This document shows, one piece after another, positions 26,449 through 35,357 of a stretch of DNA of 64,000 nt. Where the stretch lies: positions 281,820-345,819 of the forward strand of contig NZ_RYYV01000003.1 in assembly GCF_003977665.1 (NCBI RefSeq), read 5' to 3'. Source of the stretch: Dyella choica. GTDB lineage: Bacteria > Pseudomonadota > Gammaproteobacteria > Xanthomonadales > Rhodanobacteraceae. The notes below the pieces were generated by a model. It had not been told where the DNA came from, made no database searches, and saw only the letters and a list, made by a program, of their open reading frames with translations. The position numbers were made by a program, and so were the translations under genes. Within the stretch, counting starts at the first letter, position 1. Each line of letters begins with the position of its first letter.

Positions 26449-27792
26449 TCAGTTTTTCGTCGGCAGCTGTTTATAAACGACCCCGCCCTTCATCACAAAC
26501 GGCACTTGTTCGAGCGCGCTGATGTCCTGCGTCGGATCCCCTTGCACAGCAATCACATCCGCATCCAGCCCGGCCTTGAGCTGTCCGAACTGATCCTGCT
26601 GCCGCAGAATCTTCGCATCCACTGCCGTCGCTGCCAGCAGTGCACGTGCCGGTGACATGCCGTTGCGCACCATCCATTCCAGTTCCTTGTAATTCGTGCC
26701 GTGGGTGAACACGCCCACGTCGCTGCCGCAGCCGATGGTGACGCCGGCCTGCATGGCGAGCCTGAAGGCATTGGCGGCCTGCTGCATATCGGCGGTGGGC
26801 GGCTGGCCGGGCTTCCAGCCATGGAAATACTCGGCATAGGCGGCTTCGGCCTCCAGCGTCGGCAGGTAGGCGACGTTGTGCTGTTTCATGAGCTCGAACA
26901 CCTCGCGCGTGCCGCCATAGCCATGTTCGATGGTGTCGACGCCAGCCAGCACGGCGCGGCGCATGCCTTCGGCGGTGGTGGAGTGCATGGAGACAGGTAG
27001 GCCCAGCGAGTGGGCGGTGTCGACGCCGGCTTTCAGCTCATCCTCGCTGAAGGTGGGCATGGCGCCCTTGCTCTTGCCGCAATGGTAATCGGCGTAGATC
27101 TTGATCCAGTCCGCGCCATGGCCGGCCTGGTCACGCACGGCGTCGATCATTTGCGGCAGGCCGGCGACCGGAATGCCGCCTTGCGGCAGGTTCAGGTCGG
27201 TGCGAAATCCATCGGGGCCGGGGCCGTAGCAATGCGCTGCAATGGTGGCGCGCGTGGCGACAAATAGATGCGGGCCGGGGATCAGGCCCTCGTTGACGGC
27301 ACGCTGCACGTCCACGTCGGAATAGCCCGCACCTTCGGTGCCCAGGTCGCGAAGCGCCGTGAAGCCCGCCATCAAGGTGTCGTGCACGTGCTGCACGGCT
27401 TCGACGGTGCGGTACGCCAGCGTTTCCTTTAACACCTGATCGTCCCACAGCGTTTCGTTATAGGGATGCAAGAAGATATGCGAGTGCGCGTCGATCAAAC
27501 CAGGTAGCAAGGTAGTGCCGGGCAGTTCGATGGTTTGCGTACCGGGTGGTGCATGGACGTCCGAAGCAGGCCCCGCTGCAATGATCTTGTCACCTTGCAC
27601 CAGCACCACCCAGCCGGGGTGCGCCTGTTCGCTGCGTGCATCGAACACGCGATCGGCCTTGAGCAGCCAGGCGTGATCGGCCGCTTTGGCGGACGACACA
27701 GCGTCCGCCGTTACCGTGGATGCACCCATGGCGCAAGTCATCAAAATGCCGCCGAACAACGCGGCAAGGCGTTGGAACCGTTGCTTCGACAT
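26449..27792 (-). CDS. Exported metal-dependent amidohydrolase
   Basis: From the ATG at 27792 the product has 447 residues with a signal peptide ([17 protein letters not shown]). Metal ligands are HSH in LIDAHSHIF, the Lys region [33 protein letters not shown] and the Asp in [12 protein letters not shown]. It belongs to the Xaa-Pro dipeptidase / imidazolonepropionase-like amidohydrolases. I do not call it HutI: it is exported and groups with secreted peptidase-like members. The reaction is probably cleavage of a peptide or amide bond in the periplasm. Confidence 0.88.
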   Translation of the reverse strand: MSKQRFQRLAALFGGILMTCAMGASTVTADAVSSAKAADHAWLLKADRVFDARSEQAHPGWVVLVQGDKIIAAGPASDVHAPPGTQTIELPGTTLLPGLIDAHSHIFLHPYNETLWDDQVLKETLAYRTVEAVQHVHDTLMAGFTALRDLGTEGAGYSDVDVQRAVNEGLIPGPHLFVATRATIAAHCYGPGPDGFRTDLNLPQGGIPVAGLPQMIDAVRDQAGHGADWIKIYADYHCGKSKGAMPTFSEDELKAGVDTAHSLGLPVSMHSTTAEGMRRAVLAGVDTIEHGYGGTREVFELMKQHNVAYLPTLEAEAAYAEYFHGWKPGQPPTADMQQAANAFRLAMQAGVTIGCGSDVGVFTHGTNYKELEWMVRNGMSPARALLAATAVDAKILRQQDQFGQLKAGLDADVIAVQGDPTQDISALEQVPFVMKGGVVYKQLPTKN

Positions 27793-27852
27793 GGTTGCTC
27801 CCCAGGGTCTTGTCGGCCGGACCAACCCTTTATAGCAAGAACGAGTCGAGAG

Positions 27853-27920
27853 CACGTAGGCTGGGATGACAATCCCAGCTTTCCGGTCGATGGCAACGCT
27901 GGGATTGCATCCCAGCCTAC
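27853..27920. repeat. GTAGGCTGGGAT palindromic repeat
   Basis: Two adjacent hairpins: GTAGGCTGGGATGACAATCC-type left half and GCTGGGATTGCATCCCAGCCTAC right half. The right end supplies the TAG stop of the leftward ABM-domain gene (27917-27919). Confidence 0.85.
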
Positions 27921-28576
27921 CTATTCGTCGGATAGTACTGCGGCGCCTCGCGGCGATCCTTCAAGCTGTAATCGCGGATGACCCGAATGGCGTAGATGTT
28001 AGCCCCGGCATCGCTGCCGCGGATGGCGAGCTCGGCAAAGTCGTCCGCTTCCTGCTGTGTATGCCAACCGGCAAGGACCGCACTGCGCTCGCCGGTGTTG
28101 AAGTGTTCGAACACGTCATGGTCCAGTACTTGGGGGCGCGCTGCATCGATGAGCTGGTTCAATGCGCAATCCCTGGGAAGGATGCCATCGACGATCGTCA
28201 GCGCCGTGACTTGGCCGACTTGCGTCTGGTCTTGCCGCATCCACCCTATGTGGCGATCTGCGAATCGGCCGGCGACGCGCGTCACTTCGCCCACCCGGAT
28301 GCGGTAATCGTCGAGCACGCCTTCACGTCCGCGTACTTGCGCAGCGTGGTGCTGTTCCAGCGTGCGCCATTGCACTAGCGCTTTTTCGTTGTCCCACAGT
28401 GACAAGGACAACAGATAGCCGTCGCGGGAGCAACTGCGGAATCGCTCGTTTTCCAGAAAACCGGGAACCTTCGTCAGTGCCGGGCGCAGACCGGCGGCGA
28501 TCCGTAAATAGTCATCCTTGTATGCAGGATGGGGTTTTACTTCGAAAACGACGGCGAATAGTGAGCGGTTGGGCAT
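27917..28576 (-). CDS. Double ABM-domain protein (antibiotic biosynthesis monooxygenase-like)
   Basis: 219 residues. The N-terminal half ([28 protein letters not shown]...[10 protein letters not shown]...[17 protein letters not shown]) is an ABM ferredoxin-like domain; the C-terminal half has a degenerate second copy ([25 protein letters not shown]). Such proteins are often small oxygenases or stress proteins; heme binding is not assured. It lies nine bases downstream of an alpha/beta hydrolase and is probably co-transcribed. Its stop codon is inside a palindromic repeat. Confidence 0.8.
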   Translation of the reverse strand: MPNRSLFAVVFEVKPHPAYKDDYLRIAAGLRPALTKVPGFLENERFRSCSRDGYLLSLSLWDNEKALVQWRTLEQHHAAQVRGREGVLDDYRIRVGEVTRVAGRFADRHIGWMRQDQTQVGQVTALTIVDGILPRDCALNQLIDAARPQVLDHDVFEHFNTGERSAVLAGWHTQQEADDFAELAIRGSDAGANIYAIRVIRDYSLKDRREAPQYYPTNR

Positions 28577-28585
28577 AGGTCAAGA

Positions 28586-29587
28586 TCAAGGAGCCGTGTT
28601 TTCCGTGGCGCGGATGAAGGCGATCACGCTTTCGTACAGCGAGTGCCGGTTCTTTTCCAGATGCATGACGTGCGTGCCATCATCGATGCGTAGCTGCCAC
28701 CTCAATGGGCTGCCCGTGAACCTCTCAAGAAAGCGGGCGGCGCCCGCATCGTTCACAACGTCGTCGTAGTTGCCGTACACGACGAACACCGGAACGGTCA
28801 CTCTCGAGGCATCGTAGGGATAGCTCCCGGCCATGACGCTATCGATGTCCGCCAGGGGACCAAAAGGGATGCGCAATGAATCATCCGGATCGCCTTGCAC
28901 ATGCGGGACCGTTGCCGCAAAGGCTTGAGCCCAGCTTTGATCCATGTTGGGTTCCAGCAGGTGTTTGCCGGGAGGCAGGATGCTCTTGAAGCGCAACTGT
29001 TCAAGTCGCTGCTGCGCGGTAATTGTCCACCAGGCAGGGCGATCCGCAGGGTCTTCGGCGGTCCCCTGCACGGGAACGATCGGGCCGAACAAGGTGAGGG
29101 AGGACAGTTCATGCGGGTGTGTTGCCGCGAATGTCGCAGCCGGCAGCGTGCCCCAGGAATGGGCAACGATGTGTATCGAGGTCATGCCGTGATGCCTGCG
29201 AAGCTCGTCGACCGCCAAGGCAATCTCCCTGGCCGCAGTCTTGGCATCGGTGACCGGCCCCGCGCCATGGGCGGGGCCAGACATTGCCGGTGGCCGGCTG
29301 GACGCACCGAATCCAAGGAAATCCAGACCACAGGCTGCATAACCCTGGCGTGCGGTGGATTGGATCCAGGAATCGCCCGGCGCGAACTCGAAGCCGGAGG
29401 CCAGCATGGTCGGAAAGCTCGCGCCGTGAACAAACAGTACGCTCTTGTGCGTACTATGCGTGGGCCTGGCGCAGTGAAGCGCCAAACGCTCGGTAGGCAT
29501 ATCCGGGATCGTGATGAAGCGAGTGCCGACAGGAATACCCTGGATGGTTGCGGAGGAAGACAGCGCCAACAGGAATGAAGCGAGCAT
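28586..29587 (-). CDS. Exported alpha/beta hydrolase
   Basis: 333 residues. A short hydrophobic leader (MLASFLLALSSSATIQG) suggests export or a signal anchor. The hydrolase fold shows VLFVHGASFPTM, the nucleophile elbow IVAHSWGTLPAA, the acid in VYGNYDDVVND and the His in IDDGTHVMHLEKNR. Substrate unknown. It forms a two-gene unit with the ABM-domain protein downstream. Confidence 0.85.
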   Translation of the reverse strand: MLASFLLALSSSATIQGIPVGTRFITIPDMPTERLALHCARPTHSTHKSVLFVHGASFPTMLASGFEFAPGDSWIQSTARQGYAACGLDFLGFGASSRPPAMSGPAHGAGPVTDAKTAAREIALAVDELRRHHGMTSIHIVAHSWGTLPAATFAATHPHELSSLTLFGPIVPVQGTAEDPADRPAWWTITAQQRLEQLRFKSILPPGKHLLEPNMDQSWAQAFAATVPHVQGDPDDSLRIPFGPLADIDSVMAGSYPYDASRVTVPVFVVYGNYDDVVNDAGAARFLERFTGSPLRWQLRIDDGTHVMHLEKNRHSLYESVIAFIRATENTAP

Positions 29588-29721
29588 GCGTGACCAGGGG
29601 ATGAGGAGTGCGCGGTCAAGCTAACTTAGGATCGATAAACGATGCTTCGGCCTTGAGCAAAGCATGGGAGCGAAAGGGATGCTATGGCGCACCATTCATC
29701 TCCAATGAGGGGGCTTCGTCC

Positions 29722-30174
29722 GTGACTTTCGAGCAGGCCATGAGCTTTATTCGCGAGCACGGGGTCGTGCTCAGCGCGGCCCGTGGGCCGGTACCGCGCA
29801 TGGCCGAAGTCATTGCCGGCGAGCCGATCAAGGGCAGCTGGTGGGCGCATCCGGCCAGTCGTCAGATTTTCAGGCTGTTTCAGCAGCTGGCCGAGTCGCC
29901 GGATATCCTCGTTTGCCGTTTTGTCGATGGAAAAATCACCTTCGTGCACCGGCGGCTATGGCCCGCGCTGGTCCGGCTTGCCGATCGCTTCGAGCCGGCG
30001 CGGCTTGCGCAGGTGCACGAGGAGCACACCGCCAAAGGACATCATGAAGCGCATGAAGTGCCTTATCCGCAATGGGTGCCGGCGCAGGTATGGGAGGAAG
30101 CCAAGCGGCTCAGTGTGAAGCAAGCGCTGGCGCTGCTGGGCGCTGCCGTGCCGCCATCGAAGGCTGGCGTATAG
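29722..30174 (+). CDS. Conserved soluble protein of unknown function
   Basis: I start it at the GTG at 29722, which has GAGGGGG about eight bases upstream; an ATG at 29740 and a GTG at 29608 are alternatives. The product has about 150 residues: EHGVVLSAARGPVPRMAEVIAGEPIKGSWWAHP, LVCRFVDGKITFVHRRLWPALVRLADRF, then VPYPQWVPAQVWEEAKRLS. This looks like a widespread single-domain bacterial family with no assigned role. No signal peptide. Confidence 0.75.
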   Translation: MTFEQAMSFIREHGVVLSAARGPVPRMAEVIAGEPIKGSWWAHPASRQIFRLFQQLAESPDILVCRFVDGKITFVHRRLWPALVRLADRFEPARLAQVHEEHTAKGHHEAHEVPYPQWVPAQVWEEAKRLSVKQALALLGAAVPPSKAGV

Positions 30175-30285
30175 GCCTTCGCCAAGCTGTCCCAGGGCTG
30201 CAACGTTTCCTGCCTAAGCTGTTTGGTCGCCGCGGCGCCACCGTGCGCATTCACACCCATCCTTTGACAGGGCTGCCGACACATC

Positions 30286-31410
30286 ATGCTGCAAGGGAAA
30301 TTCTTCGCCGGCTTGGCGATGATCAGCTCACTGACCACGCCCGCATTTGCTGCAAACGACACGTTGCGCATCAACCAGATCCAGGTGATCGGTACGCATA
30401 ACAGCTATCACGCCGGCTTTGCGCCCAGCGCGACGATGCTGATGCAGGCCAAGGCGCCGGAAGCACTGGCTGGCATCGACTATCGCCATCCCGCGTTGAC
30501 CCGGCAACTGGACGATGGTGTGCGCCAGCTTGAGCTGGACGTGTTCGCCGACAGCAAGGGCGGGCGTTACGCCAGCCCGGCCATTACGCACCTGATTGCC
30601 GAGGCGGGCCTGCCGGCCGATCCGCCGATGGCGGCCGCGGGCGTGCTCGACAAGCCCGGCTTCAAGGTGATGCACATGCAGGATATCGATCCCCGCAGTG
30701 TCTGCCAGCCTTTTGTTGCCTGCCTGGGCGAGATACGCGCCTGGTCCAAGGCGCATCCCGATCACGCCCCGTTGTTCATCCTGATCGAAACCAAGGAAGG
30801 CGAGCTGCACGAGAAGATTCCCAGCGTGATCCCCGAGCCGTTTACGCCGCTGGTGTTCGACGCGCTGGAGCGGGAGATCGCTTCGGTCTTTTCCGCCGAT
30901 GAAATCATTTCGCCGGATCAGGTGCGCGGCCACCATGCCAGCCTGGACGAAGCCGTGCGCGCGAACGGCTGGCCCTCGCTGGCGAAGGCGCGTGGCAAGC
31001 TGGTGTTTCTGCTCGATCAGCGCAAAGTGGAGGCGATCTATCTGGAAGGTCACCCGGCACTGAAGGGCCGGATGATGTTTACCAATGCCACGCCAGGTGC
31101 ATCGGACGCCGCCTTCACCGAGTGCAACGAATGCCGTGCGCAGGAAATCAATGCATTGGTGAGGCGTGGATATCTAGTGCGGACTCGTGCCGATGTCCCT
31201 GAGCAAGGGCAGGGTTTGCGCAATGACGGCACGCGGCGTGATGCCATCATCGGTAGTGGGGCGCAAATGATCAGCACCGATTATCCCGAGCGGGAGCCGT
31301 CCGCGCAGGGTTACGCGGTGGGGTTTCCGGGTGGCGTGGCCGTGCGCTGCAATCCTGTGCTGGCACCGCGGGGATGCATGGATGCCCCGTTGGAGCGAGT
31401 GATTCGTTGA
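30286..31410 (+). CDS. Secreted Ca2+-dependent phosphoinositide phospholipase C
   Basis: 374 residues with a signal peptide ending near TPAFAAN. The catalytic start QVIGTHNSYHAG, the metal/substrate segment RQLELDVFAD and HMQDIDPRS, then FILIETKEG and QMISTDYPERE, fit the PI-PLC-C1 (Ca2+-dependent phosphatidylinositol-specific phospholipase C) family. It should cleave phosphoinositide-type head groups outside the cytoplasm, although the bacterial substrate is unclear. It is convergent with the PEBP-like gene. Confidence 0.88.
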   Translation: MLQGKFFAGLAMISSLTTPAFAANDTLRINQIQVIGTHNSYHAGFAPSATMLMQAKAPEALAGIDYRHPALTRQLDDGVRQLELDVFADSKGGRYASPAITHLIAEAGLPADPPMAAAGVLDKPGFKVMHMQDIDPRSVCQPFVACLGEIRAWSKAHPDHAPLFILIETKEGELHEKIPSVIPEPFTPLVFDALEREIASVFSADEIISPDQVRGHHASLDEAVRANGWPSLAKARGKLVFLLDQRKVEAIYLEGHPALKGRMMFTNATPGASDAAFTECNECRAQEINALVRRGYLVRTRADVPEQGQGLRNDGTRRDAIIGSGAQMISTDYPEREPSAQGYAVGFPGGVAVRCNPVLAPRGCMDAPLERVIR

Positions 31411-31422
31411 GAGCTGTCCAGA

Positions 31423-31974
31423 TCAATCGCCGCCGCGCGCATAAACGCCGCTGAAACGGCCTTCCGCCAGCACATGACCACGGATCGCGGTGTTCACCTC
31501 TTGTGCGCTGGCACCGGACGGTAGCGCAGGCACGTCATCCAGTGCATACACATGGAAGACATAGTGGTGGGTCGCGCCGGCTGGCGGGCAGGGGCCGCCA
31601 TAGCCCATGCGGCCGAAGTTGTTGATGCCTTCGGCGGCGGCCGCGAGCCGTTGCGAGGGAGTGGATGCGCCCTCGGGCAGCTCACGCGTGTCGGCGGGAA
31701 TACCGTAGGCAAGCCAGTGAAAAAATTCGACCGGCACATCCTGATCGTCCACCACGATGGCGAAGCTGCGGGTGCCGGCGGGGGGCGTAGCAAAACGGAT
31801 CTCCGGCGACAGGTTGGCGCCGTCGCAGGTGAGCCTCGCCGGCATCTGGCCGCCATCCGCAAAGCTGGAGCTGCTGACCCGCAAAAGGGGGCGCATCGGT
31901 CCGGTGCCAGCCATGGCGGCCTGCGCCATCAGGAGTGCAATGCTGCACACGATGAATGAGCGCATATTCATCAT
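31423..31974 (-). CDS. Exported YbhB/YbcL-type PEBP protein
   Basis: 183 residues with a signal peptide ending near AAMAG. The PEBP fold shows DGAN LSPEIRF, SFAIVVDDQDVP, FFHWLAYGIPADTREL and YGGPCPPAGATHHYVFHVYALD. Family members bind phosphate- or phospholipid-like ligands. The ATG overlaps the TGA of the upstream gene, so the two are translationally coupled. Confidence 0.9.
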   Translation of the reverse strand: MMNMRSFIVCSIALLMAQAAMAGTGPMRPLLRVSSSSFADGGQMPARLTCDGANLSPEIRFATPPAGTRSFAIVVDDQDVPVEFFHWLAYGIPADTRELPEGASTPSQRLAAAAEGINNFGRMGYGGPCPPAGATHHYVFHVYALDDVPALPSGASAQEVNTAIRGHVLAEGRFSGVYARGGD

Positions 31975-32528
31975 TGCCCCGCATCCGCCAGGCTGACGGT
32001 GACGAAGGTGCGATGGAAGAAACGAGCGCGCAGCATGTTGTCATCCAGCGAAAAAGCGTTCGCGGGCATCGGCTTTGTCGATTCGTAAGGCGTCTGGCTG
32101 GCAAAGCGCAAGAAGGGATCGATGTATTGAAGCGTCCACGTGCCGTTCGGAGCATTCAGCGGTTCGCCGGGCAGGTCGCCGAGCTGTTGCACCCAGAAGG
32201 ACACCTGGCCATCCTCGGGCAGCACGAATTGCTGGCTGGCGCTGGTTTGGCCCGCGTAATAAGGCGTGAGCGGCAGCGTCCTCACCAGGCGCGGATGCAG
32301 GCAGCCGTCGTCGCACATGGCCACCTGCAACACCATTACAGGTTGTGCGTTGGAAGCATTCACCTTGATCACGTCGCCCTTCTTCAAGGTGACGTTGCTC
32401 TGGAAAACCAGCGCCTTGCCGCTGCCGTCATGTTGCGCCACGGTGAAGGCGCTATTGTCCCTCGCGTGTGCGCCTGCGGCGACGCCGAGACCCAGCCATA
32501 CGCTGGTCAAGATGCGTGAAGCGGACAT
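31971..32528 (-). CDS. Exported protein of unknown function
   Basis: 185 residues from the ATG at 32528, with a signal peptide to about GAHARD. The mature part has VTLKKGDVIKVNASNAQPVMVLQVAMCDDGCLHPRLV and SFWVQQLGDL, suggesting a beta-sandwich with one Cys pair (CDDGC). No family is recognised. It is coupled to the PEBP-like gene and may act with it in the periplasm. Confidence 0.75.
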   Translation of the reverse strand: MSASRILTSVWLGLGVAAGAHARDNSAFTVAQHDGSGKALVFQSNVTLKKGDVIKVNASNAQPVMVLQVAMCDDGCLHPRLVRTLPLTPYYAGQTSASQQFVLPEDGQVSFWVQQLGDLPGEPLNAPNGTWTLQYIDPFLRFASQTPYESTKPMPANAFSLDDNMLRARFFHRTFVTVSLADAGQ

Positions 32529-32900
32529 GACAATCACCTCGACGGATGCCCGTGCGCCCCTTATCTTGCGCCGAATCTTTTTCGCTGTCAGCGGCCTGCG
32601 CCTCGCCCTACGAACGCCCCAGAGACTCGCATGCGCGCCTTGGGCGCTACAAGCAACTTCACTCGACCAGCCACACCAGCAGCATCGATAAGCATCAGCG
32701 GCGGCGGCAGGCCCAGCCGTACCAGCAAGTCGACTACTGCGAAGGCGGCGCGATCTCCTAGGCCGAGAAAATCGGGGGCAGAAGCTCTGAAATGATGACA
32801 GCAAACGACGCATTCGTCATGAGGCAAGTGGTCACGCTTGCATCGAGGCGTGCCATGCCCATGATGAGATCTCATTGATTCAAGTGAAGGCGATTCAGCC
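32529..32900. other. Intergenic stretch without a supported gene
   Basis: I find no coding frame with a start, ribosome site and protein-like composition, and no strong hairpin or member of the repeat families. It separates the divergent exported-protein operon and the panE-like gene, so it should hold two promoters; none is clear enough to place. Confidence 0.5.
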
Positions 32901-33830
32901 ATGAAGATTCTGGTGGTAGGTGCGGGCGCGATCGGTGGCTATTTCGGCGGCCGCTTGCTGGAGAGTGGTCAAGACGTCACCTTCCTGGTGCGTAAGGCGC
33001 GTGCGCAGATGCTGGCCCGTGACGGTCTGCAGATCCGCAGTCCAGCAGGCGATGCCAGCTTGGCGTCGCCGCCGACGGTGCAAGCCGGTGCGCTGCGTGA
33101 TTCATTCGATCTGATCATCCTCAGCTGCAAGGCTTACCACTTGCAGCAGGCGCTCGAGGACATGGCGCCGGCAGTAGGCGCGCAGACGGTCATACTGCCT
33201 TTGCTCAACGGCATGCAGCATCTGGAGCGGCTCGACGCTCGATTCGGTGCCGAGCGCGTGCTGGGTGGTCTATGCGTCATACCTGCGACAGTGGGCGCAG
33301 ATGGCATCGTGCGTCATCTCGGAGCCTCGGCCGGCCTAAGTTTCGGCGAGCGTGACGGCAGCAGTTCGCTGCGGGTGGAGCGCATCGCCCAGGCGATGGC
33401 GAACGCGCGCTTCGATTCGCGCTTGAGCACCACCATCGTGCAAGACATGTGGAACAAATGGGTGTTCCTGGCGACGCTGGCAGGCAGCACGTGCCTGATG
33501 CGCGCCCCGGTCGGCAATATCGTCGAGGCGCCGGGCGGCGAGCAGGCGATACTCGACCTGCTCGAGGAATGCCGGCGGGTAGCCGAGGCGAACGGGTACG
33601 CGCCTGGGGATGCCGCCATGCAACGCTCCCGCACCATGCTGACGGAAGCGGGCTCCACCCTGAGCGCCTCGATGCTGCGCGATCTGGAGCAGGGCAGTGC
33701 GGTAGAGGCGGATCATGTAATCGGCGATCTGCTGGCCCGCGGCGAGACGGTTGGGTTGGCGCTACCGATGTTGTGTTTGGCCTATACGCATTTGAAGGCG
33801 TATGAGGCGCGGCGTGGGAGGCTGACCTGA
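32901..33830 (+). CDS. panE: 2-dehydropantoate 2-reductase-family protein
   Basis: 309 residues. The N-terminal Rossmann motif is ILVVGAGAIGGYFGGRL; later landmarks are LSCKAYHLQQAL, LLNGMQHLERL, the catalytic Lys in MWNKWVFLATLAGSTCL, and the C-terminal ITE-like region SMLRDLEQGSAVEADHVIGDLL. The family reduces ketopantoate in CoA synthesis with NADPH. Several PanE paralogues act on other substrates, and this copy is not near panB or panC, so pantothenate synthesis is likely but not certain. Confidence 0.88.
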   Translation: MKILVVGAGAIGGYFGGRLLESGQDVTFLVRKARAQMLARDGLQIRSPAGDASLASPPTVQAGALRDSFDLIILSCKAYHLQQALEDMAPAVGAQTVILPLLNGMQHLERLDARFGAERVLGGLCVIPATVGADGIVRHLGASAGLSFGERDGSSSLRVERIAQAMANARFDSRLSTTIVQDMWNKWVFLATLAGSTCLMRAPVGNIVEAPGGEQAILDLLEECRRVAEANGYAPGDAAMQRSRTMLTEAGSTLSASMLRDLEQGSAVEADHVIGDLLARGETVGLALPMLCLAYTHLKAYEARRGRLT

Positions 33831-33911
33831 CCGCAGGGACCGGCGCCTTGCTCGAAAACTTGCGCCAGGTCGTATATTTGTCTGAATGGTCATCACCGCA
33901 GGCGGACGTTC

Positions 33912-34514
33912 ATGCCAGCCAAGCCGTTTGAAAACAAGGAAGTAGTCGGGGCATCCTTCGCGAACGAAGATCGGTCCCGCCAGGAATACGAATCGCTGCG
34001 GTTCGAGGACTGCCAGTTCAGGCAGTGCCATTTCAGCGAAGCGCTATGGCGTGGTTGCCGCTTTCGTGGGTGCGAATTCATCGATTGCAACCTGAGCCTG
34101 GTGCGGGTTCCACAAAGCAGCTTCATGGATGTGCGTTTCGTGGACTGCAAGATGCTGGGCATCAACTGGACCAGCGCGAACTGTCCGTCCGTGAAGATGG
34201 CCGGCGCGCTGTCGTTCGAGCGTTGCGCACTCAATGATTGCTCGTTCCATGGCCTGTACCTGGCCGGGGTGAAGATGGTGGAATGCCGCATTCATGAGGC
34301 CGACTTCACCGAGGCCGATTGCGCGCAGGCGAATTTCACGCAGAGCGATTTGCGCGGCAGTACGTTTCATGGCACCAAGCTGGCAGGTGCCGATTTTACC
34401 GATGCGGTGAACTACAGCATCGACATCTTCCATAACGACATCAAGCGCGCGAGGTTCACCCTGCCGGAAGCCGCCTCGCTGCTCGACAGCCTGGACATCG
34501 AGCTATCCGAGTGA
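33912..34514 (+). CDS. Pentapeptide-repeat protein
   Basis: 200 residues with repeated A(D/N)LXX-type units: [28 protein letters not shown] in the N-terminal half and [34 protein letters not shown] in the C-terminal half. It should fold as a right-handed quadrilateral beta helix. Qnr-like members mimic DNA and protect gyrase, but this one cannot be assigned that role. The stop overlaps the GTG start proposed for ubiC. Confidence 0.9.
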   Translation: MPAKPFENKEVVGASFANEDRSRQEYESLRFEDCQFRQCHFSEALWRGCRFRGCEFIDCNLSLVRVPQSSFMDVRFVDCKMLGINWTSANCPSVKMAGALSFERCALNDCSFHGLYLAGVKMVECRIHEADFTEADCAQANFTQSDLRGSTFHGTKLAGADFTDAVNYSIDIFHNDIKRARFTLPEAASLLDSLDIELSE

Positions 34515-35167
34515 GCATTGCCATGCGCTACCGAGTTACCGACGCAAGCTGGCACACGCATCCGCCGACGCCATGCAGCGCGGAGCAAAAGGATTGGTTG
34601 ACCCGGGACGGCTCGCTCACAGCGCATCTGCGCAAGCTAGGGCAGGTGGATCTGTGGGTCAGCAGGGAGGAAAAAGGCTTGAGCTGGGCGGACGAGTACC
34701 GCGCACTCGGCTTGTCGCGCTGCCTGCCGGTGTGGGTGCGCGAAGTAATCCTGATGGTGGACGGCAAACCGTATGTGTATGCGCGCAGCCTGACGCCGGT
34801 CGTCGCCAGCCTTACCGGCTGGCAAGCGGTACGCCGTATCGGCAATCGCCCGCTGGCCGATCTGTTGTTCCGCGATCACAGCGTGACACGTTCGGCCTTG
34901 GCGAGCCGGCGCGTCACCGCACGGCATCCGCTTCACCTGCGCGCGTGCCATGCAAGCGCGGAGTATTCGCTGCATGCGCTGCTGGCACGGCGCTCGGTGT
35001 TTATGCGCCAAGGCGCCCCTTTGCTGATCACCGAATGCATGCTGCCGGGCTTGTGGGCGCAACTGGAGCGGTCCTCGGTTCAGACCGGCTCGGCATCGCC
35101 GGTGACTGCTTGCGACATGGATGAAACACCTATCGTGTACGCACAAGCCTGCTACCAATCCGGGTGA
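34511..35167 (+). CDS. ubiC: Chorismate lyase
   Basis: UbiC converts chorismate to 4-hydroxybenzoate and pyruvate, the first committed step of ubiquinone synthesis. The product has 214-218 residues, with the family blocks [58 protein letters not shown] and [20 protein letters not shown], whose Glu is in the active-site region. GTG at 34511 overlaps the upstream stop (GTGA); ATG at 34523 is an equally plausible start. No ubiA is adjacent. Confidence 0.9.
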   Translation: MSIAMRYRVTDASWHTHPPTPCSAEQKDWLTRDGSLTAHLRKLGQVDLWVSREEKGLSWADEYRALGLSRCLPVWVREVILMVDGKPYVYARSLTPVVASLTGWQAVRRIGNRPLADLLFRDHSVTRSALASRRVTARHPLHLRACHASAEYSLHALLARRSVFMRQGAPLLITECMLPGLWAQLERSSVQTGSASPVTACDMDETPIVYAQACYQSG

Positions 35168-35357
35168 CGCCTGCGCTCTTCGTGGGCGAAGGGGGAAACA
35201 GGTTCCACTTGGGCTGACCGGCTCTCCGGAGGGAGGCGCCAGGCCGTCCCTGACACGCCGCCGTTCATCCCCCGCATGACGCCAGTCATCCCTTTGCGAT
35301 GGCGAAGCCGCCAGAACGGGTCGACAGTTGCACCATTCCACCCACCGGAGCGGGCAC

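Noticed and set aside
26449..27792. Amidohydrolase as hutI (imidazolonepropionase)
   Set aside because: It has a signal peptide and motifs of exported peptidase-like amidohydrolases; HutI is cytoplasmic.
33912..34514. Pentapeptide protein as a Qnr resistance gene
   Set aside because: The repeat fold is shared by many proteins and no Qnr-specific loops can be recognised; it lies among housekeeping genes.
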